Of a DNA stretch of 64,000 bases, positions 46,244-57,364 are shown one piece after another. How positions within the stretch are numbered: position 1 is the first letter of the stretch; the number at the start of each line of letters is the position of its first letter. Origin of the DNA: Myotis daubentonii. Lineage: Eukaryota; Chordata; Mammalia; Chiroptera; Vespertilionidae. The notes under the pieces are model-generated. The model was given only the letters and a program-made list of their open reading frames with translations, ran no database searches and was not told where the DNA came from. The translations under genes were made by a program, and so were the position numbers. The stretch lies in the NCBI RefSeq assembly GCF_963259705.1, contig NC_081842.1, forward strand, positions 41,980,803-42,044,802. Reading direction: 5' to 3'.

Positions 46244-46480
46244 AAAAAGGAGAGGTTGGGAGTTTCAGTCACCTGCCAGCCTGAAAACGGCCCTCAGCCC
46301 CTCATCCAGGCTGGCCAGGCACCCCAGTGGGGACCCCCACCCTGAAGGGGATGTGACCAGCTGCAAACAGCCATCATCCCCTCATCCAGGCTGGCCAGGC
46401 ACCCAAGCAGGACCCCCACCCTGATCCGGGACACCCTTCAGGGCAAACCAGCCAGCCCCCACCTGTGCACCAGGCCTCTA

Positions 46481-46960
46481 TCCTATATAGTAAAAGGGTA
46501 ATATGCAAACTGACCCTAACAGCAGAAGGACTGGGAATGACTAGTCACTATGACACACACTGACCACCAGGGGGCAGACGCTCAATGCAGGAGCTGCCCT
46601 CTGGTGGTCAGGGCGCTCTCACATGGGAGGAGCTCTGCTCTGCTCAGCCACAAGCCAGACTGATGGCTGCCAGTACAGCGGTGGTGGTGGGAGCCTCTCC
46701 TGCCTCCTCAGCAGCGCTAAGGATGTACAACTGCAGTTTAGGCCTGCTCCCTGCTGGCAAGTGGACATCCCCCGAGGGCTGCCGGGCTGCCAGAGGGATG
46801 TCTGATTGCCATCTTAGGCTCAATCCCCCGGGGAGCGGGCCTAAGCCAGCAGGTGGTCATCCCCTGAGGGGGTCCCAGACTGTGAGAGGGCACAGGCCGG
46901 GCTGAGGAACCCCTCCCCCCCCCTCCCGAGTGCACAAATTTTTGTGCACCGGACCTCTAG
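46481..46960 (+). mobile_element. Helitron B half of composite copy 4
   Basis: TCCTATATAGTAAAAGGG start; gtgcacaaatttttgtgcac then ggacctCTAG end. Sister of 7974-8434. Confidence 0.9.
46564..46607. promoter_or_regulatory. Inverted pair of CTCF-like motifs
   Basis: CCACCAGGGGGCAG and inverted partner CTGCCCTCTGGTGG, same 44-bp span as the other copies. Confidence 0.4.
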
Positions 46961-47245
46961 TATGTATATATAAAAGCCTAAGCGACTGTTCAACTGTCTG
47001 ACTGGTAGCTATGATGCGCACTGACCACCAGGGGGCAGACACTCAACACAGAAGCTGCGGTGACTTGGCAGCTGCGTTTCTTGGGTAATGCACCCGGAAC
47101 CAGAGAAGAGGGAGCCCGATTCCAGGGTGTGTCACCCGTGAACCATCTTTTGCAATGCGGGACCACTCAGGGGATGTTGGAGAGCCGGTTTTGGCCTGAT
47201 ACCCGCAAGCCAGGCCAAGGGACCCCACCGGTGCACGAATCCTAG
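46961..47245 (+). mobile_element. Helitron, second family
   Basis: 5' region tatatataaaagcctaagcg; 3' end ccggtgcacgaatcCTAG. Abuts the previous CTAG. Same family as 50235-50534. Confidence 0.82.
47025..47038 (+). promoter_or_regulatory. Single CTCF-like motif
   Basis: CCACCAGGGGGCAG in the second Helitron family, without the inverted partner. Confidence 0.35.
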
Positions 47246-47693
47246 CTGTGGTAGTTTTTCTTTCTAACTTATAGTTTTGCTGTGACATAAGTATATTGAA
47301 ATCAGAAGATGTTTGACAGTTCCATTTATTCTGTTTTAAATATTTTAAAGCTACTATACCCCAAAGTTGAAGTAAAACTTACTTGTTGTACTGTATGTGA
47401 AAAGTATCGAATAATAATTGGAAGGTATAAATTCAGAATTATGGTATTGCTTGGCAGTGATACAAGTTCAGAGCATTTTATTCTGACATTTGCAGTGCTG
47501 TGTGAAATACTTTCAGACATTTTTTAATAAATGGGAATTCTGTTTTTCCATTTTATATGGACAAGTTCTTATAGGTAGATCTTCTGTTCTCCGTATCAAT
47601 GGAGACTGTGTTTCTAGACTCATTAGTCATTTAAAAAAAAATTTCTTTTTGACCTAAATATTTTAATTATGTCCATTTAATCTTGTTTTTCAG
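47246..47693 (+). other. Intron, nothing recognised
   Basis: AT-rich sequence leading to w21. Confidence 0.5.
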
Positions 47694-47753
47694 AATGTGT
47701 GCTTTATCACACCCCAATTTTTATATCAGTTCTACTGTTTGTTTTCTCAACAA
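47694..47753 (+). CDS. ATP11B: ATP11B exon w21 (M5)
   Basis: A 60-nt phase-0 exon encoding NVCFITPQFLYQFYCLFSQQ, the end of M5 and its short loop. Skipping it would keep frame but remove part of a membrane helix. Acceptor tttttcag, donor gtaagt. Confidence 0.95.
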
Positions 47754-49295
47754 GTAAGTAAATAGAAGCTTTTGTTTTTATACTTTCAGAATAAATTATG
47801 TGTATTCAGTGTTTGATAAATCCTTGGTGGGAATTTTTCGTAGTCCTACTGATAATTAGATAAAACTTTTCTAATTAGTGTATTTAATCAGTATAACATT
47901 CATAACATTTATTCTGATTTTTAGTTTTATAATGTGTTAATACCAAAGTATATTTTAATTCTGGATACTTTTTAAAAATGGGTATTAACACTTAACAGTT
48001 TGAGATAATTTTGTAACATTTTTCAACTTATGTGTATGTAATATTTCTGTAAAATCTATATCAAGCCGGGACAGAAAATTGTTGGGGTTATTACCTCTTC
48101 TTTTTTTTTTTTTTTTTTTTTACTCATAAATTTTTTTAGATTTGGAAGGAACCTTACTTGCCTAGTGGTAGAGTTCAGGGATGACATACAGGTTTAATCT
48201 CAGAAGCTTATTAAATAATTGGCAGGACCACCAGGAGCACAATATTGAAAGGGGTTCTCAAGCCATAGGCTCAGAAGGAAACCCCTTTTCTTGATTAGCA
48301 GTAGCTATACACATGTCACATATTTCCCATCCCTGATCTACTCTGTCTTACTTTATGAAAAAGGAAATTAAAATACACAGAGACTCAGTAACTTGCCCAA
48401 GCTCTCATAGCTAAGTTAGTAACTATACCATACTTGGACCTACTGTTTCTGACTAATTGAGCACCCTCTTCACATACCGCACTATACATCTCTAATAGAT
48501 CAAGACATTTGTTTAAGTTTATTGAAATAACAAGAGCTTAATTATTTTAGGTTTTTCATGATTTTTTTCTATCCTTACTGTTTTCTCCTCTGTTTACAAT
48601 CCATAACTTCAAATTCTAAATATCTCCTTAGGCATTGATTGCCAATAATGTTTGCTTACTTGACTGAAGTAAAGAATGCTATAAGAGCATATGACAAGGA
48701 GAACTAACCTATTTTGATTAAGTTTCAGGGAGTTTACAGTATAATTTAAGATAAAATATTAATAACAATAAAAACAATATGTGAAGCATAGACAAAGTGC
48801 TAAGCAAATTAGCACTACCAGTAGTGCATAGGACTGTTTAGAAGAGAAAGCTATCATAAATGTGTAAAGTTTCATGGATCATGCCTTAAAGGAAGTGTAG
48901 GACTTAGATGCAAAGACAAAACCATGAAAGCAAAACTAAATGTGTAACATATCAAAGGAATAGTAAGAAACCTAGAAGCATATAGGAGAATTGTGTAAAA
49001 TTATATCACAGTGACCAAATTGTGGAGAATCTTGAAATATAGATACAAATCACTGTATTTCCAGAATTATTTGACATAATAAAATATTCCAGTTTCTACA
49101 AGAAATATAAATCTATGAACATTATATGTGAATGCTTAAGTCAGAAACAAATTGGGATTATTCAAAAGGATTTTTGTATAAATTGGAAAAAATTACATAA
49201 TTTTTATTTATTTTGATATGCTTCTGTTTTTATATGCATAAGTATAATAAATAATACATTAGAATTTCAAAATTCCTATCAATTTCTCTTTCTAG
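47754..49295 (+). other. Intron with MIR remnant
   Basis: 48340-48480 resembles MIR (gagactcagtaacttgccca). A T20-type run near 48102. No gene seen. Confidence 0.5.
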
Positions 49296-49423
49296 ACATT
49301 GTATGACAGCGTGTACCTGACTTTATACAATATTTGTTTTACTTCCCTACCTATTCTGATATATAGTCTACTGGAACAGCATATAAACCCTCATGTATTA
49401 CAGAACAAGCCCGCCCTCTATCG
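49296..49423 (+). CDS. ATP11B: ATP11B exon w22 (M6)
   Basis: 128 nt encoding [20 protein letters not shown], then [20 protein letters not shown]. YNxxFTSLPI marks M6 in P4-ATPases. Splits an arginine codon. Confidence 0.97.
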
Positions 49424-50234
49424 GTAAGTATTTTCCAGTATTAAGTGTCCATAACATTTCTGATTGCAAGTTACCAGTTTTTAAAAGTACTTTAAAAATA
49501 AGCAAATATTTGGTGATTAATACTTTACTAAGGAAAGTACTTTAGTTGTTGTATGGTTTATAATTGTTGAACACAATAATTTTACCAATGTTTTTAGGCA
49601 TGAACACTTTTATCTTAGTAGTGCATCAGGCAGCAGTTGTATAATTTGCATTTACTGTTGTAAGCCAGTAATATTTTATTTCATGTGCACAAATGAAGTT
49701 ATTCAGTAATTGGTTGTCTCTAGAGTTTCTAAAATACTGATTTTTATATTCAGGCATTGCCAAATTTATGAGTAGTAATCAATGTAAAATGTAGGGTTAG
49801 GGACATTAATTCTTGTCCCATATCCTCTGCCTAAGTCCTGGTTCCACAGAACCAAGTAATCACAGAGATGTGGAACTTTCCTCAGAACCAGTTTGATTTC
49901 CACATTAATCTGACCTCCACTCTTATAGAGGCATTCAGTTATCCAGAAATGGCAAAAACTTAACCTTGATTTCCCAGGATATCTAGGACTGGGCTTGACC
50001 CAAGATTGGCAAAGACTGGTTTTCTCTGATAGCTATTGATGGACATGAAATCTATTGGGAGCCTCAGTGCTGAACCTAACTCAAATGACTCCACTAAAAA
50101 GAACAATCATGGCAGAGTGACTGAATGTTTACAACAGAATATAATACAGATAAATCAACTTTTTACAATTAAACTAAAATATTAGCCTATATCATATTTC
50201 TTTATCAAATGAGAACATGAATTTGAAAGTATTA
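49424..50234 (+). other. Intron, nothing recognised
   Basis: AT-rich and moderately complex sequence after w22. Confidence 0.45.
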
Positions 50235-50534
50235 TCTATATGTATAAAAGCCTAAGTGACCGTTTGACTGTCCGACCAATAGCTATGACGTGCACTGACC
50301 ACCCAGGGGCAGACGCTCAACATAGGAGCTGCTGAGCTGCGGTGACTTGCCAGCTGTGGTTCTCGGGTGATGCACCCAGAGCCAGAGAGGAGGGAGCCCG
50401 ATTCCAGGGTTTGTCACCCAAGAACCACCCCCTCGCAATCCGGGACCCCTCAAGGGATGTCGGAAAGCCGGTTTTGGCCAATTCTCCCAGGCCGGCATGA
50501 GGGACCCCACTGGTGCACAACCCCAGTCCTCTAG
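50235..50534 (+). mobile_element. Helitron, second family
   Basis: TCTATATGTATAAAAGCC start, cactggtgcacaaccccag, then ctCTAG end. Contains a diverged motif at 50299-50312 (CCACCCAGGGGCAG). Confidence 0.85.
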
Positions 50535-50568
50535 TGTGACCTATAAGTTGTTACACAGTTATATATTA

Positions 50569-51589
50569 CTAGAGGCCCGGTGCACAAAAATTTGTGCACT
50601 CAGGGGCGAGGGGGGGTCCCTCAGCCCGGCCTGTGCCCTCTCGCAGTCTGGGACCCCTTGGGAGATAACGACCTGCTGGCTTGGGCCTGCTCCCAGGTGG
50701 CAGAGGGCAGGCCCAATCCCTAGGTGCAGCCCCTGGTCAGGATCAGAGCAGGGCCGATTGGGGAGTTGGGGCACCGCCCCCTGTCATGCACAGAGCAGGG
50801 CGATCAGGAGGTTGTGATGCCACCCTCAGTCACGCTCAGGGTAGGGCCGATTGGGGGGTTGGGGCACCGTCCCCTGTCACGCACAGAGCAGGGCCAATCA
50901 GGGGGTTGGGGCGCCGCCCTCTGTCACCCACAGAACAGGGCTGATCAGGGGGTTGGGGCACTGCCCCCTGTCACTCACAGAGCAGGGCCCATCAGGGGGG
51001 TTGGAGCTCCGTACCCTGTCATGCACAGAGCAGGGCCAATCAGGGGGTTGGGGCGCTGCCCCCTGTCACGCACAGAGCAGGGCCCATCAGGGGGTTGGGG
51101 CGCCACCCTCTATCACCCACAGAGCAGGGCCGATCAGGGGATTGGGGCGCTGCCACTGTCACACTCAGGGCAGGGCCGATGGGGAGGTTATGGCTCTACC
51201 CCGTCACACACAGAGCAGGGCCCATGGTGGGGAGAGGGGGGTTAGGGCGCCGCACCATGTCACACACAGAGCAGGGCCGATCAGGGGGTTGGGGCGCCGC
51301 ACCTTGTCCCACACAGAGCCGCAGGGTGATCAGGGGGTTGGGGAGTTCCCCCCATCAGGCACAGAGCAGGGCTGATCAGGGGGTTGGGGCGCCTTCCCCT
51401 GTCAGGAACAGAGCAGGGTGGATAGGGAAGTTGTGGCCCCGCCCCCTGTCACACACAGAGCCGCAGAGCGATCGGGGGTTTGGGCGCTGCCCCCTGTCAC
51501 ACTGATCCTGGTGCTGGGAGGCCTCGCAGCTCCGCTGATCCTGGTGCTGGGAGGCATATTACCCTTTTACTATATAGGGTAGAGGCCTG
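50569..51589 (-). mobile_element. Helitron B half of composite copy 3
   Basis: CTAG at 50569 with gtgcacaaaaatttgtgcac; 5' end at the composite junction 51589. Contains the 47-bp minisatellite. Confidence 0.88.
50740..51480 (-). repeat. 47-bp minisatellite inside Helitron
   Basis: About 15 units, same repeat as 1580-2200. Period 47 measured between 50888 and 50935. Confidence 0.85.
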
Positions 51590-52131
51590 GTGCACGGGTG
51601 GGTGCTGGCTGGTTTGCCCTGAAGGGTGTCCTGGATCAGGGTGGGGGTCCCCACTGGGGTGCCTGGCCAGTCTGGGTGAGGGGCTGAGGGCTGTTTTCAG
51701 GCTGGGGGTGACTGAAGCTCCCAACCGCTCCTTTTTTCTTTTTTTTCTTTTTTTATTCTGGGCCAGCTTTAGCTTTGAGGCTTGGCTCCAGCTCTTAGGC
51801 CTCCGCTGCTGAAAGTAGGTTTCTGGCCTTTGCTTACAATGTTGCAATCCTGCTGGCTGAAGCCCGGTGACTAAAGCAGGTTTCTGGGGTTTTGTTTAGC
51901 TTCTATATTTGTTACATAGTTGCTTAGAGTTGCAGCTCAGAGGCCGGCAAGGCAGGCGGGGAACGTTGGAGTCCTCCGTCACTGAAGCAAGCAAGCCTCA
52001 TGTTAGTTTCAAGCTGCCTGGCTGCTGGCCGCCATCTTGGCTGGCAGTTAATTTGCATATTGCCCTGATTAGCCAATGGGAAGGGTAGCGGTCATACGCC
52101 AATTACCATGTTTCTCTTTTATTAGATAGGA
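51590..52131 (-). mobile_element. Helitron A half of composite copy 3
   Basis: Begins at gtagaggcctggtgcacggg; minus-strand 5' end TCCTATCTAATAAAAGAG at 52131. Near-identical layout to 2285-2869. Lies 99 bp before exon w23. Confidence 0.88.
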
Positions 52132-52230
52132 TTACAAGTAGTGGTTTGATTGTAATGACTGTTGATTAGATAAATAATAAATATGAATCCTAATATGTTC
52201 CTTTTTCTCCTATTTTTAAAAAAAATGTAG

Positions 52231-52369
52231 AGACATTAGTAAAAACCGTCAACTAAGCATGACAAATTTTCTTTACTGGACCATCCTGGGTTTCAGTCAT
52301 GCCTTCATTTTCTTTTTTGGATCCTATTTTCTAATGGGGAAAGATATATCTCTGCTTGGAAATGGCCAG
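52231..52369 (+). CDS. ATP11B: ATP11B exon w23 (M7)
   Basis: 139 nt encoding DISKNRQLSMTNFLYWTILG then FSHAFIFFFGSYFLMGKDIS, covering M7. The acceptor follows a run of adenines, an unusual tract (aaaaaaaatgtag). Confidence 0.96.
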
Positions 52370-52420
52370 GTAAAATTTATAGTTTTTAAAAATTGTTAAT
52401 GATTTTATTTAATTTGGTTT

Positions 52421-52510
52421 TTGATAACGGGGGGAGGTCAATGGGGGGGGAAAGGAGACATATGTATTACTATTTGTAATACCTTAAACAATAAAATAAA
52501 ATAAAAATGA
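52421..52510 (+). repeat. L1 3' end fragment
   Basis: gggaggtcaatggggg then ggagacatatgtattacta and taaacaataaaataaaataa resemble the L1 3' end. Confidence 0.5.
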
Positions 52511-52754
52511 AATTCAATTTAAATTATGAAATTGCAGATATTAAATTAAAATGCAATTATAAAAAGGTTTTAACGTTTTTTACTTGATAAAATTTTATGC
52601 AAATCAAAAATAAAACAAAAAGGCAATACAATGTAATCTTAATATGAAGCTCAAGGTACCAGGCAGTTTTGCTATTCAAAAATACAAGGGGTTATATTCA
52701 TGCCCCTGCATGCTGCTGTTCACTCCAGAATTGTGTTTTTAGTAATAGCTACTG

Positions 52755-52880
52755 TTTACTTAGTGCTTACTTTGTGCTAAGCTCTTTACATACCCCATAT
52801 CCATAAATCCTCACAATAATTCTGTTGGAGAGATACTATGACCCACCCTTTTTAGATGAGAAATGGGGATTTAGGGTTTA
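52755..52880 (+). repeat. MIR SINE fragment
   Basis: tttgtgctaagctctttaca, then atcctcacaataattctgtt: MIR landmarks. Confidence 0.65.
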
Positions 52881-52919
52881 GTTTTTTTGCTTTTAATTGC
52901 ATGCATTATTTTTTTGGTA

Positions 52920-53440
52920 TGCTTAGGAAGCCCTACAGAGTTTTCTGCCCTTCCTGCTGTTCACACAGCAGTCCACATGATCTTTTAGAAATGAGAATAT
53001 GATCATCTATCTAATCTGCTCAGAATCATCTAGTGTTTTATTATAAGCCACACTGATTTTCTTGTCACTTGAACAGACCAATTTGTTCCTGCCTTAGGAC
53101 CTCTGCACTTCCTGTTTCTCTTCTGGGATGCTTTTCTCTCACATGGTTTGCAGAAACATCACTGGCTCAAAAAAGCCTTTCTAGCCCACTCCCGTAAAAT
53201 GCTGTCTCTTTCACCTTTCATCACTTACTGGCCCCTTACTGTACATTTACATTTCTTCATAGCACTAGTCTGTCCCTCAAGGTAGATATTTTTAGTTTGT
53301 TTATCTGTCTCCTCCACTATGTGTAAACTCCATGAGGTCAGCAATTTTGTCTTGTCATTGCTTTATTCCCAAGGCCTAGAATGGTACTTGGCACATAATA
53401 GATAATTTCTATTTGCTGAGTATACAAATGAATTATGAAT
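52920..53440 (+). repeat. L2 3' region
   Basis: ttaggacctctgcacttcct and tgtaaactccatgaggtcag then ggtacttggcacataataga are L2 phrases. Confidence 0.65.
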
Positions 53441-53842
53441 GAGCCTTTTTAACTTGGCTTTATTAATAATTAGGTAACAAATTCAGTTAGAAGAAGTTAT
53501 CCAAAAAATAAGCAAATAGTGATAGAAAGTGTTTTGAGCATCTGTGTCTTCTGAGCAGGGGTAGAGCTAAGGTTAGTAGAGTTTAAACTTTACACATTTT
53601 GGCAGGCCTTCTTTAAGGGGAAAAGAACATACAAGTACAAGCTTAAGTATACTTGAAAATAACTGACTGATACAAATAGGTCCCACTTAACCCAAGCCAG
53701 TATAATAAGCCCAACTAACTTCTCTTTAGCCAGATCCCCAAAATGCCTTCTGCCACTCACTTCATTACCAACTCAAGGGGAAGTCAGAATGGAAAGGTGC
53801 ACTAGTCTTAGCTGATTAATTGCAGTTGAAATACATTACTTT
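53441..53842 (+). other. Intron, nothing recognised
   Basis: AT-rich sequence between an L2 remnant and a Ves SINE. Confidence 0.45.
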
Positions 53843-54076
53843 GCCCTGACCAGTTTGGCTCCGTGGATTGAGCGTCGGCCTGCGGATACAAAGGTCCCAG
53901 GTTCGATTCTGGTCAAGGGCATGTACCTTGGTTGCGGGCACATCCCCAGTGGGGCGTGTGCAGGAGACAGCTGATTGATGTTTCTTTCTCATCAATGTTT
54001 CTAACTCTCTATCCCTCTCCCTTTCTCTCTGTAAAAAATCAATAAAATATATTAAAAAATATATATTAAAAAAAAG
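53843..54076 (+). mobile_element. Ves SINE, young
   Basis: Full-length: ccctgaccagtttggctccg head, aggttcgattctggtcaagg B-box region, ctctctgtaaaaaatcaata end and A/T-rich tail. Confidence 0.92.
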
Positions 54077-55384
54077 GAAATACATTACTTTTACTAATTT
54101 CATAAAAAACAAAAAAGCAACAGCAACATGTGAATGTGTTTTTATAGCTCCCCCGGGCCTTGAATGCAAGAAGCAGCCCTAAATAAGCTCTGCTTCTAAG
54201 AAAGATTCCATGTAACTGGCCCCTGTAAAACCAGATACTGTACTGAGGGATGAGACAGGAGCAGTTATTACACATCCAGGCACAGGTTCTCTGGCTGCAT
54301 TTGGTATCTGTCCACATGGCCCTGAAAGAGGAGACTGGCACTCCTCCAAGAGCTGAGCAGAGTGAGACCCACTGTTTTTCAGTATTTCCAGGTAATTTCT
54401 AGAGATGATAAAAACAGAAAAAGGAGGGATTCATTATGCCTTTTCATTCTTTTAACCGATAAACTCCCCTAATACCCTTAAATAAAAGAATACTAATTGA
54501 TATTTTATTGTTGATAACTATTACTTATAGATTGCTGTTTATCAGGCATCCTATCCTTTTTGCAGACCCTAATTATAAAAACCTATAAGATTTCCCCCCA
54601 TTTTACAAATGAAAAAAGTGAGATACAGAGATGTTAAGTAATTTGTCAAGTAAATACTAATTGTTAGAAATCTGATAACAAAACAGAGCCTTTTAAATAA
54701 TTTTTAAACCATAGTAAAGACTATGACTACTTTATGAACTAAGTTAACATAAACTTCTAGTTATGCTCTTATTTGTGGAACTTAAATCCTGACATTCTTT
54801 GGGGATTCTGCATTTTTAATAAGTTATGTAAGTTTTTACTATAAAAAAAGCCCAGGGGAATACTTTCTGACTTACATTATCACCATTTTCACAAGGAATC
54901 CTTGAGGAGTAATTCTATTAGCCATTATCTTTCAGGTATTGGTTTTGTGTGTAATGTTTTTTTTTCTTCTCTGCCTATGCTATCTCCAGAATAACAGTGG
55001 CAAGTTATCTGGTGTAACTTCTGGTTGGAATGGTTATAAAAAATAATTGTGATCAAACAATGTTTTATCATTTGTACTGTGTGACAGGAATGAAGCAGTC
55101 ACTGTATCGTTCTAAATAAAAACAGTCTGTGCTACATAATTCCAAACCCATCTTGGACTTTCATTCTGATAATGTTATGCAATGGATAATAATAATAAAC
55201 ATAGTAATGCTTATGGTGTTTCTTCTCATACTTCTTTGACTTTACTAATCTAGTCATAGATTTCAAATGTAACTGGCTTAAATAATTCAAATGCTTTTAG
55301 TAAAGAATGCAGTTACTTTCTGCTTTACTACCAACTTAGTATCATGGTGACACAGTGCAATAATGGTTTATTCTTTCTGTTTAG
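54077..55384 (+). other. Intron with MIR remnant
   Basis: 54480-54680 is MIR-like (ttttacaaatgaaaaaagtg). The rest is unrecognised. Confidence 0.45.
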
Positions 55385-55450
55385 ATGTTTGGTAACTGGA
55401 CATTTGGCTCCTTGGTCTTCACAGTAATGCTTATTACAGTCACAGTAAAG
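55385..55450 (+). CDS. ATP11B: ATP11B exon w24 (M8 start)
   Basis: 66-nt phase-0 exon encoding MFGNWTFGSLVFTVMLITVT then VK. NWTFGxLVFT is typical of the M7-M8 region. The internal ATG is not a start codon. Confidence 0.96.
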
Positions 55451-55961
55451 GTATGGCACAGAAATTAGACAGATGAACACACTTTGTATATGTATAATTC
55501 ATAGTTAAATTTCTTTAGCCATAGTTGCATATTTTTCCTTTTTCCTTTAGTCATGAATAATTTTACTGATTGCTATTTAATAATTCATTTTTGTCAAAAA
55601 TCTTTTTTTAAGTTCATTATTTTGAAAACCCTCTGCTGATTATTATGGTCAATAAAGGTTAACCCCACAGTACTTACTCATCTCTGAAATTTTGCTTCTC
55701 TGTATATAATGCATGACAACACAAGTTGTTTCAGGCAGTGGAGTTGAAAATATTCATGAAATTTCAATGCTTTTTTCTCACAGAAGAAAAATATTATAAA
55801 CTTTAATTGTTCAGTTTCATACTAGGATCCTTGCATTAATATTTATCTTCTAAGAAACTTTGTCATAGGAACCTTACTTATAATTAATATATTTCATTCA
55901 TGATTTTTATCTTGGAGGTTAAAGACTTGTATTAAGGATTTAAACATTTTTTTCCTTTTAG
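55451..55961 (+). other. Intron, nothing recognised
   Basis: AT-rich intron between w24 and w25. Confidence 0.55.
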
Positions 55962-56065
55962 ATGGCTTTGGAAACTCATTTTTGGACCTGGATCAACCAT
56001 TTTGTTACTTGGGGATCCATTATATTCTATTTTGTATTTTCTTTGTTTTATGGAGGGATTCTCTG
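55962..56065 (+). CDS. ATP11B: ATP11B exon w25 (M8-M9)
   Basis: 104 nt encoding [20 protein letters not shown] then [14 protein letters not shown] and a split tryptophan. [11 protein letters not shown] is conserved in class VI P4-ATPases. Confidence 0.97.
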
Positions 56066-56115
56066 GTGAGTGATTATATTGTATTTTAATTACATTGATT
56101 CAACTCTAATAAATA

Positions 56116-56369
56116 CAGGGTGGGCAAAAGTAGGTTTACAGTTATTAGTATGGAAAATAATCCTATATAATAAAGAGCTAATATGCTAATTAAACCGAAC
56201 AGCAGACCGTCCGGACGACCTTCCGGATGAAGCCAGGGCTGCGAGGGCCGGCTGAGGCTGTGAGGGGCTGTGAGGGCCGAGCCCCTTGCACAGATTTTGT
56301 GCATTGGGCCTCTAGAAGAATAAACTTTAGTGTACTCACAACTGTAAACCTTTTTTTGCCCCACCGCTG
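56116..56369. mobile_element. Mariner MITE split by a Helitron
   Basis: Ends CAGGGTGGGCAAAAGTAGGT and the inverse gcaaaaaaaggtttacagtt. Preceded by TA; the right TA has decayed. About 99 bp without the Helitron. Confidence 0.8.
56161..56315 (+). mobile_element. Short Helitron inside a mariner MITE
   Basis: TCCTATATAATAAAGAGC start and ttgggcctCTAG end, 155 bp. Represents the empty site for the vault-RNA-like insertion at 44155. Confidence 0.9.
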
Positions 56370-56454
56370 TGTTGTGATAGATTTTATTTTGAACAAATAA
56401 TCTTGAGGTCCTACAAATTTACATCTTTCAGTTGATCTTACTGATATAGAGTAA

Positions 56455-56660
56455 AAAAGAAACTAACAATTACTGAATATTATATTCTAGGTGTTTTACC
56501 TAAGATATTGCATTGATTCATCACTATAATCTTATACTCTCCATATTTTCTATATGGAAACTGAGCCCCAAGATTCCAAAGGTTAAAAAAGAACAAAGCT
56601 AGTATTTAAACCCCAATTGTTTTATTCCACAATTAATGCCCTTAACACTAACCATATTTT
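56455..56660 (+). repeat. MIR SINE
   Basis: tctaggtgttttacctaaga and atatggaaactgagccccaa are MIR-like. Confidence 0.6.
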
Positions 56661-57364
56661 CTCTAAATTATTTACTAATGTACATACTATAAAGTCACAT
56701 TGAGCCATTAAGTTTTCATGAATGACAGCTTTTCTATTAAAACTAAATAGTATGCTTCATCTTCATTGGTAAATTACCAATCATATTTTCAGCTACTATG
56801 ATAGATTAAAAATTAATGCCTCTTCTAAGAGTCTTTTGTAAGTGATGAACAACTAAAGTCTCTCATTTGGAGAATTTATAATACATTTGCCTGCTGTGCC
56901 TTTGATCCCTGTATTGGGCAAAAAATTATAGAAGATAAGCAAAAAAAAACTTAGATTAGCTAAATAATTATCTTCCACTTAGGACCATAGAAGGATACTC
57001 TTATGAATAACACTTTGTTTATAATGTTTGTTTTTAATGTTCTTTATTTTTGTCATTTCTTTCTCTGTTTCCCCATTTTTAAATATATTTGTAGAGAAGA
57101 ACCTCTAAGTAGAACTTTTCAACCTAAGATTTGGATAGTCGATCTTTTAATTGCTTAGTAGAGAATATTTTATTGCATACTTTTTCTTGTGTTTATTGGT
57201 CTCTTAAGTCTGTATTACTAAGTAATTCTTTTGATATCCTACTAAGATAAGAGTTATCTAGTCAACTACTTGCCACTTTCCTAATAAAAACTATAGTTGT
57301 CATTGAAAGTAATTAAATTGAATTTTATTTTTAATAATTAAAGTCTGTCTTAATTTGTTAGTTA
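56661..57364 (+). other. Intron, nothing recognised
   Basis: AT-rich sequence before the next Helitron. Confidence 0.5.

Larger units (their letters stand above)
44851..46480 (+). mobile_element. Helitron A half of composite copy 4 (carries hAT and LTR)
   Basis: TCCTATCTAATAATAGAG directly follows the CTAG of the previous element. Contains accaagatggcggccggcag, a hAT MITE and a solo LTR, and resumes after the LTR as gaggttgggagtttcagtca. Ends ccaggcctcta at the shared A-B junction. Confidence 0.85.

Noticed and set aside
50497..51375. Open frames up to 174 codons
   Set aside because: Same minisatellite as at 1.6-2.2 kb; the frames mirror each other and carry no domain.
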